From Singulisphaera sp. GP187 (GTDB lineage Bacteria; Planctomycetota; Phycisphaerae; Phycisphaerales; SM1A02), in the NCBI GenBank assembly GCA_945896765.1, contig CAMDEL010000067.1:1-7778 (forward strand): a stretch of 7,778 nt of DNA, written 5' to 3'. Of this stretch, positions 1 to 6,340 are shown in pieces (positions within the stretch are counted from its first letter, which is position 1; each line of letters begins with the position of its first letter). Under the pieces are notes generated by a model, which saw nothing but the letters and a program-made list of their open reading frames with translations, did not search any database and was not told where the DNA came from. Both the position numbers and the translations under genes were made by a program.

Positions 1-240
1 GTCTGCTAGCCGCTCTCGACAGTAAGTTTCTAACTCGACGGCTTTGGATGCTGCGATCTGAGACAACTTGTCATGGACAGAATCTTCGAGAGCGTGACTT
101 GCACTGCGCACTGTCAGTGTTGTGATCACGGCACACGGGACGAGAGAAATCAGCAAGAACCAAATCAACAAACGACCCGCAATTGAACGGTGCAGTCCAA
201 ATTTGGTTGGCTTCAAATTGGCAGATGTCATTTCGCTCAT
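1..240 (-). CDS. Membrane sensor protein, N-terminal fragment
   Basis: This is the first 80 codons of a gene that continues beyond the left edge of the window. The start ATG (240-238) overlaps the TGA of the upstream gene (239-237) as ATGA, which implies translational coupling and one transcript. The visible part has a short polar N-terminus, a basic residue cluster, and one clear transmembrane segment at about residues 22-44 (GRLLIWFLLISLVPCAVITT). A helical extracytoplasmic stretch with HALEDSVHDKLSQIAASKA and an ELETYCRERLAD segment follows. This pattern is typical of the N-termini of membrane sensors such as histidine kinases, chemoreceptors or HAMP-containing cyclases, where a first membrane helix leads into a periplasmic sensor domain. 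The output domain is not visible, so the class cannot be named. Its coupling to a periplasmic binding protein suggests that it transduces the ligand-bound state of that protein (inference). Confidence 0.72.
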   Translation of the reverse strand, partial: MSEMTSANLKPTKFGLHRSIAGRLLIWFLLISLVPCAVITTLTVRSASHALEDSVHDKLSQIAASKAVELETYCRERLAD

Positions 241-1625
241 TGTGGCTTTGCCTTTGAATTTTCAATAACGGTTGAATTCGTTACGCCAACAGGTGCAGCC
301 CATTTCCCACCCCAGCTCGTGTACAGATCCTGTACGAATTTTTTCCATGCGGCGGGTGAACGAGAGATTGGGAAAGGAACTGGTCGCACGGGAGTCTTGC
401 TCGTCCAAACGATATCGAACTGACCGTCAGTGCGAATACGCCCAATACAAACCGATAGCCAGGCATGTTGTGTCTCTGGATCGATGGCGACAATTCCTCC
501 TGGCGCGTTGAAACTTTGGTAGCGCAATGATTGCCGCACTAGGCGGACATCATCTGTGCCAGCTTCTTGCACGGCTTGCGCCCAAAGTTTGACGCTGTTG
601 TACCCCGCCTCTGTCATTCCAGAAAGTGATTTTTCATCTCCAAATCGCGACTTGAATGCTTCCACGAATTTGAGATTCTCAGGTCGATTAATACTCTGGA
701 AATAAGTCCACGATGCATAATTCCCTGCGATGTCTTCGCTCGACATTGTTCGCAGCTCGCTCTCGCCGATCGCGAATGACAGGACGGGTGTCTTGTCTGG
801 GCGAACACCGGCTTCACGAAGTTTCTTTGCAAATGCGATTGCAGAATCTCCAACAACCGTGCTGAGTACAACATCCGGCTTCGTCGCGACGATCTGCTTG
901 ACAACATCATCGACGTTCGTGCTTCCAAATGGAACATACTTTTCTGCGACAAGTTCATCTCCAAGACCAATAAGTTGATCACTGATGATCGCATTGACAC
1001 AGTGCGGCCAGATGTAATCCGATCCAACAAGGAAAAATCGTCGGGCCGAAAGTTTTTCGTGACACCACTGCACTGCAGGTGTGATTTGTTGATTTGGCGC
1101 GGCGCCGGTATAAATAATGTTGGGTGATTGCTCGAGACCTTCATATGCCATTGGATAGACCAGCAGGTGGTCGTTGGCTTCGATGATTGGAAGAACGCTC
1201 TTACGACTTGCGCTCGTCCAACATCCAAAGATGACACACACCTTCTTTTCCTGAATGAGATTCTCAGCCTGTTTCGCAAACTTTGGCCAGTCGGATGCGC
1301 CATCTGCAATGACCCATTCAACAGGCCGACCCAGCAAACCGCCTCCAGCATTGATCTCTTCGAGAGCAAGAATTTCAGCGTCAATCATTGTTCGTTCGCT
1401 GACTGCCATTGGACCAGTTTGCGAATGCAGAATGCCAACGATGATTGGGCTTCGATCCACAAGGATTCGGTCAAGCATGGACCAGGAAACCCATCCAAGT
1501 CCGATCGCGCATATCAAGACAAGCAGTCTGCGCAGAATTGTTGAGTTCGTTTTTGTTGCGATCGCACTATTTCCAGATTTGATACTTCCAGAATTGAACT
1601 GAGATGTTTTCTGCGTTGTAGACAT
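237..1625 (-). CDS. UrtA-like (urea/short-chain amide type) periplasmic binding protein, membrane anchored
   Basis: The 462-residue product belongs to the type I periplasmic binding protein superfamily, in the branch of urea and short-chain amide receptors (UrtA, FmdD, AmiC). Seen in the sequence: a polar 30-residue N-terminus, a membrane segment at about 32-51 (LRRLLVLICAIGLGWVSWSM) with no obvious cleavage site or lipobox, then the ligand-binding fold from about 61 to 440. Signature stretches are GILHSQTGPMA (64-74), FGCWTSASRKSVLP (133-146) and the YEGLEQSPNIIYTGAAPNQQ stretch (161-180), all close to UrtA. A transporter binding protein would normally be a soluble or lipid-anchored protein encoded beside permease and ATPase genes. 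Here the next gene, overlapping by ATGA, is a membrane sensor, so a receptor role is more likely than uptake (inference). The ligand is unproven; urea, amides or branched amino acids are possible. No Shine-Dalgarno site is visible before the ATG at 1625. Confidence 0.88.
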   Translation of the reverse strand: MSTTQKTSQFNSGSIKSGNSAIATKTNSTILRRLLVLICAIGLGWVSWSMLDRILVDRSPIIVGILHSQTGPMAVSERTMIDAEILALEEINAGGGLLGRPVEWVIADGASDWPKFAKQAENLIQEKKVCVIFGCWTSASRKSVLPIIEANDHLLVYPMAYEGLEQSPNIIYTGAAPNQQITPAVQWCHEKLSARRFFLVGSDYIWPHCVNAIISDQLIGLGDELVAEKYVPFGSTNVDDVVKQIVATKPDVVLSTVVGDSAIAFAKKLREAGVRPDKTPVLSFAIGESELRTMSSEDIAGNYASWTYFQSINRPENLKFVEAFKSRFGDEKSLSGMTEAGYNSVKLWAQAVQEAGTDDVRLVRQSLRYQSFNAPGGIVAIDPETQHAWLSVCIGRIRTDGQFDIVWTSKTPVRPVPFPISRSPAAWKKFVQDLYTSWGGKWAAPVGVTNSTVIENSKAKPQ

Positions 1626-1747
1626 GAAATGGAAAGCATATCAACCACTACGAATTTGATAATGAATTTATTTTTAGAGTGATTTATGCGAAAAAACTTT
1701 TAGAGTTTCCTACACTTGAATGGGCGTATGTATTGAACGAGGGATTC
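1626..1747. promoter_or_regulatory. Divergent intergenic region between receptor gene and diguanylate cyclase gene
   Basis: These 122 bases separate the divergent starts of the UrtA-like gene and the PAS-PAS-GGDEF gene and must hold promoters for both. The stretch 1650-1680 is AT-rich and contains GATAAT at 1658-1663, a possible -10 element on the plus strand, but no convincing -35 hexamer lies at the usual distance. No clear inverted repeat that could serve as an operator was found. Confidence 0.35.
1739..1743 (+). promoter_or_regulatory. Ribosome binding site supporting the ATG at 1748
   Basis: GAGGG lies four bases before the ATG at 1748. The reading frame is open further upstream to a GTG at 1679, but that codon has no comparable site, and the extra 23 residues do not belong to the PAS domain. 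This favours 1748 as the start. Confidence 0.55.
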
Positions 1748-3109
1748 ATGAATCAACCGAAACTTTCTGATTTCAACAATTCTGACTTACGCATCCCCAA
1801 AGCCAGCGATGGCCAAATGGTTGGTCTAGATCACCTTCCGTATGGCGTCTTGATTGCTGACAACAAGATGTTGCTGTCCTATGCGAACCGTGGATTTTCT
1901 GAGATGACGGGATTTTCAGCAAGTGAAATCATCGGCCGAACATGTTCTTTCCTCCAAGGCGAATTCACCGATAAGCAAACACGAGATGCGATTCGCGTCG
2001 CATGCAAAAATGGAACTACTTTTCAAGGTGAGATTCTCAATTTTAAGAAAGATGGCACCCCATTCTGGAATGAATTGACAATAGACCCCATGCGAAATTC
2101 TGCAGGCCAAGTTGAAGGTTTTATCGGCATCTCTCGGGACATCACTCAGCGCAAGTCAGATGAAATCGCTCGCGCCGAGGAGCTTTTAATTCTCCAGAAA
2201 CATTCACAAGTCACTCCAGCGATGGGCTATCAATTTCGCATCCGACCCGACGGAAGTTTTTCTTTTCCATTTATTGGTAAGGCTTCGTATGTGATCTATG
2301 GATTAAGTCCCGATGAAGTGAAGGCAAACCCATCTCGATTGTTTGACTGTGTTCATCTTGATGATTCCAAACGACTTTGGGATTCTGTGCTTGAATCACA
2401 AGAGAACCTCACTCCTTGGATTCAAGACTATCGAATCAATTTGCCTGGCCAAGCCATTCGTTGGCTCCATGGACATTCGCAACCAGAGCGTGAAAGTGAC
2501 GGTTCGACCTTGTGGCATGGCTTTGTAGAGGACATCACCCAACGCAAGAACTTTGAAGAGCAAATCAAACAGCTTGCTTTTTATGACACGCTGACTGGTT
2601 TGGCGAACCGAATCCTGTTCTACGATCGTCTCAATCAAGCAATGATCGCCAGCAACAGAAGTGGACACTTTGGCGCGATAATCTGCATTGATCTTGATCA
2701 TTTCAAGCCAGTCAATGATGACTATGGTCATGCAACTGGTGACGCCATGTTGACCGAGGTTGCAACCCGTTTGAAACATTGTGTTCGCGGCAGCGATACG
2801 GTCGCACGATTTGGTGGAGATGAGTTTGTTGTCATGTTGAGTGAGTTAAGCGCAGTGAATTCAGAATCTCTCGCACAGGCAATCCAAGTTGCCGAAAAAT
2901 TGCTCGCTGCCTTGAGCGCAGATTATTCTCTCACAGTCAAGCATAATGGGATGCCAGATGAGATCATTCGTCACATCTCCACGGCCAGCATTGGCGTATC
3001 CATTTTTCAAGGCAATCAACTTGATGCAGACCAGATTCTGAAAAGTGCGGATAAAGCGATGTATCGCGCTAAAAAACAAGGTGGCGGACTCGTTCGCATA
3101 CACGAATAA
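1748..3109 (+). CDS. Diguanylate cyclase with LOV-like PAS, second PAS and GGDEF domains
   Basis: The 453-residue, probably cytoplasmic protein should make cyclic-di-GMP from two GTP. Domains: PAS 1 at about 27-135 ending in FIGISRDITQRK, PAS 2 (PAS_3-like) at about 160-265 ending in GFVEDITQRK, and GGDEF at about 276-453. The active-site motif ARFGGDEF is intact (GGDEF 356-360). RGSD (347-350), five residues before it, is a classical inhibitory I-site (RxxD) for product feedback. There is no transmembrane segment and no EAL domain. PAS 1 resembles LOV photoreceptor domains: it has GRTCSFLQG, with Cys66 at the position of the photoactive cysteine, and NFKKDGTPFWN, with both flavin-contacting asparagines (98 and 108). 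However, the canonical NCR of the LOV loop is TCS here, and the glutamine expected after FIGV is a serine (FIGIS). It may be a divergent blue-light or redox sensor, or a PAS domain of LOV ancestry that has lost flavin. The gene stands alone; its start is chosen from the GAGGG site. Confidence 0.93.
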   Translation: MNQPKLSDFNNSDLRIPKASDGQMVGLDHLPYGVLIADNKMLLSYANRGFSEMTGFSASEIIGRTCSFLQGEFTDKQTRDAIRVACKNGTTFQGEILNFKKDGTPFWNELTIDPMRNSAGQVEGFIGISRDITQRKSDEIARAEELLILQKHSQVTPAMGYQFRIRPDGSFSFPFIGKASYVIYGLSPDEVKANPSRLFDCVHLDDSKRLWDSVLESQENLTPWIQDYRINLPGQAIRWLHGHSQPERESDGSTLWHGFVEDITQRKNFEEQIKQLAFYDTLTGLANRILFYDRLNQAMIASNRSGHFGAIICIDLDHFKPVNDDYGHATGDAMLTEVATRLKHCVRGSDTVARFGGDEFVVMLSELSAVNSESLAQAIQVAEKLLAALSADYSLTVKHNGMPDEIIRHISTASIGVSIFQGNQLDADQILKSADKAMYRAKKQGGGLVRIHE

Positions 3110-3210
3110 GCCAGTATGAAGGAAGTTCACGCGATGGGTCATTTTGAGAGCTGTATCAATTTCCTTTGATTTGATTTGGTCGCAGCTGATTCGCGGTGTA
3201 TGTTGACACC

Positions 3211-4830
3211 ATGCAATTCCCTCAATCAATCGTTCCTTTGTTTTTTGCGTCATCCACCATGGTCTCCATTATGTTTGCATGCACCGCCGCAGCTCAAACT
3301 GGTTATTCAGCTGATCCCGCGGCGCCAGAGTTGGTTCGTTCTACTGGGAATGATGATGTTCAGGTGAAGCTTGCTGTCGGTCCTGCCAATAGCACCTATT
3401 ACGCCTACTTTTCGAATCCGGGCTACGACATCATTCTCGATCGCCTTGATGCGAATGGTCGTTCGATGTGGAAGAGTGCTTTGATTGTTGAAGACCGAAC
3501 ACTTTCTTCTACGGTTGACTACGGAGTCGCAAGTGATGCGGCAGGGAATGCGTACATCTCTTATAACGGATATGCCGCCGATGGATCAACGCCGACTCAG
3601 AAAGTTGCATCGGTAAGCGCGGCTGGCGCGATTCGTTGGACAAGCGTTGTCTATTCCGCTGCTGGTGCATCCCTTGGCAATGGCCGCGTTGCTGTTGCGA
3701 GTGACGGAGCAGTGTGGGGAGCTTGTTCAGTCGGATTCGATTCCGCGGTTCAACGATTTGATTCCGCAACTGGTGTCGCAACATTCGCAACGCCGATTTA
3801 CGTCACTGAAGTGGGTGCCAAGCAGATTTGCTCTGGTTTTCAAGCTTCCACAGATGGCGCTGTGATTCTTTCGACCGTTCGATACACGACGACTTTCAGT
3901 AACAAGATTCTTCGGGCACACAAGATTCTTGCCGACGGAACGCGTCCATTGGCTGCGGCAGGAGTTGCCGTTGCAACCGATGGAAATCTGCAAACTGGAA
4001 ACTTCCCCGACTTCCTCTCCGATGGCGCTGGTGGCGCATATTTCTTTTGGTACACAACTTCTCCATTGAATTGTCGTGCGCAACATATGGATGCCACTGG
4101 CGCAATGACGTGGGGTGCAAATGCTGTCTTGGTCTCGTCGTCTACGACTGGCACTTTCGGTGGAACAACAGCAACGGTGAATCGAACAAATCCGCAAGCG
4201 GTTGTCGGCAGCGACGGTCGCTTGAATGTGTTCTATCGTGGCACTTCGGGTTCCATCGCAGGAATCGTCTGGTACGGAATCGCAGCGCAATGCTTCGACA
4301 CAGCCGGAGTTGCCCAGTGGGGTGATGGCGCGATTGTTGAACCGTTTGCTCCATCCTCAGGTGGAGTGGTGTATGACAAGAATATTGGAGCTGCACTCAA
4401 AATGAGTTCAGGGGTTGGAGTTAGTTATACAAATTCCTTGAGCGCCATCTTGGCAGAGGCTCGCGGTGCTCAAATGAATCTGGATGGCACTGTCGCTTGG
4501 AACACGCTTCTTGCAAACGATGCTGGAACGAAGTACCGCTTTGCTTCATCGACCGCTGTCGATGGAGGTGCAAACATCTCATGGCAGGGTGGTGTCAATG
4601 CAGGCGGAAGCGATATCTTTGCTGCCCACATTTCTGGAACTGGCGTATTGGGTGCACCAGTAGCGCCGTGTATTGCCGATCTCAATGGCGATCACAGTGT
4701 CGACGGGAACGACTTGACGTCAGTGTTAAGTCAGTGGGGCACGAATGGAACTGCCGATTTCAGCCAAGACCAGAACGTCGGTGGCGAAGACCTTACGATT
4801 TTGCTGAGTGCTTGGGGCGCTTGCCCATAA
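3211..4830 (+). CDS. Secreted beta-propeller-like repeat protein with C-terminal dockerin
   Basis: The 539-residue product starts with a hydrophobic segment that ends at ACTAAAQ, a plausible signal peptidase I site, although the n-region has no Lys or Arg. The body carries about eight copies of a degenerate unit spaced 48-69 residues apart. The unit pairs a strand like SDGAGGAYFFWY with a motif of the type 'AQ.hD..G...W', for example RAQHMDATGAMTWG and AAQCFDTAGVAQWG. This spacing and pattern fit a beta-propeller of seven or eight blades. The last 55 residues hold two dockerin type I-like calcium-binding repeats: DLNGDHSVDGNDL...LSQWG and a degenerate DFSQDQNVGGEDL...LSAWGACP. The dockerin may anchor the protein to a cohesin-bearing partner or the cell surface, but no cohesin gene is in the window. 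I see no catalytic motif, so a binding or scaffold role is as likely as enzymatic activity. An in-frame GTG at 3196 is an alternative start. A strong terminator follows. Confidence 0.85.
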   Translation: MQFPQSIVPLFFASSTMVSIMFACTAAAQTGYSADPAAPELVRSTGNDDVQVKLAVGPANSTYYAYFSNPGYDIILDRLDANGRSMWKSALIVEDRTLSSTVDYGVASDAAGNAYISYNGYAADGSTPTQKVASVSAAGAIRWTSVVYSAAGASLGNGRVAVASDGAVWGACSVGFDSAVQRFDSATGVATFATPIYVTEVGAKQICSGFQASTDGAVILSTVRYTTTFSNKILRAHKILADGTRPLAAAGVAVATDGNLQTGNFPDFLSDGAGGAYFFWYTTSPLNCRAQHMDATGAMTWGANAVLVSSSTTGTFGGTTATVNRTNPQAVVGSDGRLNVFYRGTSGSIAGIVWYGIAAQCFDTAGVAQWGDGAIVEPFAPSSGGVVYDKNIGAALKMSSGVGVSYTNSLSAILAEARGAQMNLDGTVAWNTLLANDAGTKYRFASSTAVDGGANISWQGGVNAGGSDIFAAHISGTGVLGAPVAPCIADLNGDHSVDGNDLTSVLSQWGTNGTADFSQDQNVGGEDLTILLSAWGACP

Positions 4831-4854
4831 AGCCTGCGATTTAATTTGCCGTAC

Positions 4855-4893
4855 AAATGGTGCACGTGATGTTTCATGTGCGCCATTTTTTTT
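4855..4893 (+). terminator. Intrinsic terminator after the propeller-dockerin gene
   Basis: A stem of about 15 base pairs, with two G-T wobbles, is formed by 4855-4869 and 4874-4888 around a four-base loop, and is followed by a run of eight T (4886-4893, partly in the stem). It lies 25 bases after the stop codon. It separates transcription of the two dockerin genes and covers the upstream end of the open frame of the next gene. Confidence 0.9.
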
Positions 4894-5013
4894 CGCATTA
4901 TGGCAAATGAATTCTTTTGCAAATGCGTTTTTGCAAATGCGTTTTTTTTGAAAATTCTTGACTTTATAAATTCTCGATATATGGTTGCAAGCGTTCTGCT
5001 TATTCATTTTTTT
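4894..5013 (+). promoter_or_regulatory. AT-rich promoter/leader of the second dockerin gene
   Basis: This AT-rich stretch lies between the terminator and the ribosome binding site. TTGACT (4958-4963) resembles a -35 element, and TATATG (4978-4983) could be a -10, but the spacer is only 14 bases. TATAAA (4965-4970) is another possible -10, without a good -35. The assignment as a promoter region rests mainly on its position after a terminator and before a solitary gene. Confidence 0.4.
4915..4941 (+). repeat. Tandem direct repeat, two copies of TTTTGCAAATGCG
   Basis: Two exact 13-base copies (4915-4927 and 4929-4941) sit with a 14-base period. The first copy can also pair with the preceding CGCATT (4894-4899) and GCAAA (4903-4907), giving an imperfect stem. 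The location in the leader of a secreted-protein gene makes a regulator binding site possible, though simple slippage in AT-rich DNA would also explain it. Confidence 0.7.
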
Positions 5014-5020
5014 AAAGGAG
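5014..5020 (+). promoter_or_regulatory. Strong Shine-Dalgarno site AAAGGAG fixing a GTG start at 5026
   Basis: AAAGGAG lies five bases before GTG 5026. It is the best ribosome binding site in the window and decides the start. Upstream in-frame ATG codons at 4876 (inside the terminator stem) and 4981 lack such a site and would put extra residues before an otherwise good signal peptide. Confidence 0.85.
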
Positions 5021-5025
5021 TTTTT

Positions 5026-6210
5026 GTGAAATTATTTAATATCGTGTGTATGTCCCTGTCCGTGGCAACTTGTTCTTTTGGGCCATTGGCTCTGCAAGCG
5101 CAAGCTGGAGTCGGCACCTGCGCAGAGGACATCAACGGTGACGGAGATGTCAACGGTCTCGACCTTGCAATGTTGATAGCCAAGTGGGGCAGTTGCGACA
5201 CTGGCGGAGGGCCGGGCGGAACAGCGTTCTCCATGATTTGGTCAATTGATTCCAACGCATCTGCATCGCCGTCCTCCGGAAGTTCCATCCAAAATAGCAC
5301 TGGAACTTCTGCGAAAATTTACGACAAGAATGGCAACGCCGGTTTATGGAGCAATAGTTTCAGAGCCGAGAATTTGTATCTGCTGAAGGGGCCATCAGCG
5401 ACCACAGACAAGCTTCGAATCACCATGACACTCGACTTTTCCAAGATTCAGGGAAAAGATTATGGAATCAACGCCAATTGTTATCTCAACGGATTTAGCA
5501 ACGGTACTGATACGCCAGTCTTGATCAACACTTCTTATATGCATTGGTATTACGGCGATTCGAATTATGTCGCCAACGGTATCTGTGCTGGCTCGAATCA
5601 GACCATCCCCGAACTCGATCTTTTCGAAACAGGATCTTCTTCCACGATCGCGGGAGGTTTGCCAACCGTCATCCAAATCACAACCCATGCAGGAACAAAT
5701 GGCGGGAGTGCAACTGGCGCATTTGTTGGAATTGGTGGTTCGAACTATTCCTTGGCAAGTCAAAATATCTCCTCGCCAGAAGATTCGTATGTTGCATATC
5801 CAAGTAACAACACCTATTTGGGTATGAACATCGCATTGCCGTTTACTCTGACGTATGTGATTTCGAGTACTCAAATCCAGATGACTGCGACGCAAAGTTC
5901 GGTCACTTCAGTCCTCACATACACACCAAGCGGTGGCGTGAAGGACTGGACAAAGTTCAAGTATTTCAGTGCGGTCTTGGGCGTGAATAATGGTTACATC
6001 GCTGGGACAAGCAATGGCATGAGTGTTTCAACAACATACGCAAGCAACTATCAACCATTCGTTGCTTCGAACATGCTGTTTGAACTCAGTACCGATGGCG
6101 GTTCGACGTATGCGAATTGCATTCCGTTGACAACCTATACCGCTGGATATTTCAACACAACATCCGAGTGCGCAATCGAAGCAAAGCCATTGCCAACAGG
6201 CACGCCGTGA
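5026..6210 (+). CDS. Secreted N-terminal-dockerin protein with clan GH-B-like ELDLFE motif
   Basis: The 394-residue product starts at GTG with a clear signal peptide (VKLFNIVCMSLSVATC..., probable cleavage after ALQAQA, residue 27). A single dockerin-like repeat follows at 32-57 (CAEDINGDGDVNGLDL...AKWGSC), bracketed by two cysteines that could form a disulfide, then a DTGGGPGG linker. Residues 66-394 are rich in Ser, Thr, Asn and Gly, as in beta-sandwich folds. Within them, ELDLFE at 196-201 fits the ExDxxE catalytic signature of clan GH-B glycoside hydrolases (GH7 and GH16), with E196 as nucleophile, D198 as helper and E201 as acid/base if the analogy holds. Preceding NLYLL (116-120), a TLDFSK strand and YGINANCYLNG (146-156) come in an order reminiscent of GH7 cellulases. 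The family is not securely identified, and a carbohydrate-binding or unknown beta-sandwich protein remains possible. Being next to another dockerin gene fits a polysaccharide-related role (inference). An intrinsic terminator follows. Confidence 0.82.
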   Translation: MKLFNIVCMSLSVATCSFGPLALQAQAGVGTCAEDINGDGDVNGLDLAMLIAKWGSCDTGGGPGGTAFSMIWSIDSNASASPSSGSSIQNSTGTSAKIYDKNGNAGLWSNSFRAENLYLLKGPSATTDKLRITMTLDFSKIQGKDYGINANCYLNGFSNGTDTPVLINTSYMHWYYGDSNYVANGICAGSNQTIPELDLFETGSSSTIAGGLPTVIQITTHAGTNGGSATGAFVGIGGSNYSLASQNISSPEDSYVAYPSNNTYLGMNIALPFTLTYVISSTQIQMTATQSSVTSVLTYTPSGGVKDWTKFKYFSAVLGVNNGYIAGTSNGMSVSTTYASNYQPFVASNMLFELSTDGGSTYANCIPLTTYTAGYFNTTSECAIEAKPLPTGTP

Positions 6211-6252
6211 TAAACGGATGATTTCGGTTGAGCGAGTTTTAGAAAACGATTC

Positions 6253-6284
6253 AAACCCCTGTCTTTAAAAAGGCAGGGGTTTTT
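6253..6284 (+). terminator. Intrinsic terminator after the second dockerin gene
   Basis: AAACCCCTG (6253-6261) pairs exactly with CAGGGGTTT (6274-6282), and the stem extends inward by about five more pairs including one wobble. A five-base T run (6280-6284) follows on the plus strand. On the minus strand the stem is followed only by a weak T stretch, so it may act less well for the convergent lipoprotein gene. Confidence 0.92.
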
Positions 6285-6306
6285 CATTCTCCATTTTCAA
6301 TAAAGA

Positions 6307-6322
6307 GCTGAAGCGCTGAAGC
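6307..6322 (+). repeat. Short tandem repeat, GCTGAAGC twice
   Basis: Two exact adjacent 8-base copies lie in the convergent intergenic space, just downstream of the lipoprotein stop codon. No function is apparent; it may be chance or slippage. Confidence 0.5.
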
Positions 6323-6340
6323 ACAGATGCGCACGAAACT

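Noticed and set aside
614..1544. Long open frames overlapping the UrtA-like gene in other frames on both strands
   Set aside because: Their translations are low-complexity or unlike any protein family, while the receptor frame has strong family motifs throughout.
3196..3210. GTG 3196 as the start of the propeller-dockerin protein
   Set aside because: It adds only five residues, without a better ribosome site; the ATG at 3211 is simpler, though neither has a clear Shine-Dalgarno sequence.
4915..4941. Short repeats considered as a CRISPR array
   Set aside because: There are only two copies with a one-base gap and no spacers of CRISPR length; no cas genes are nearby.
4876..5025. Upstream extension of the second dockerin protein to ATG 4876 or 4981
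   Set aside because: ATG 4876 lies inside the terminator stem, and the added residues come from AT-rich repeat DNA. The AAAGGAG site before GTG 5026 gives a clean signal peptide.
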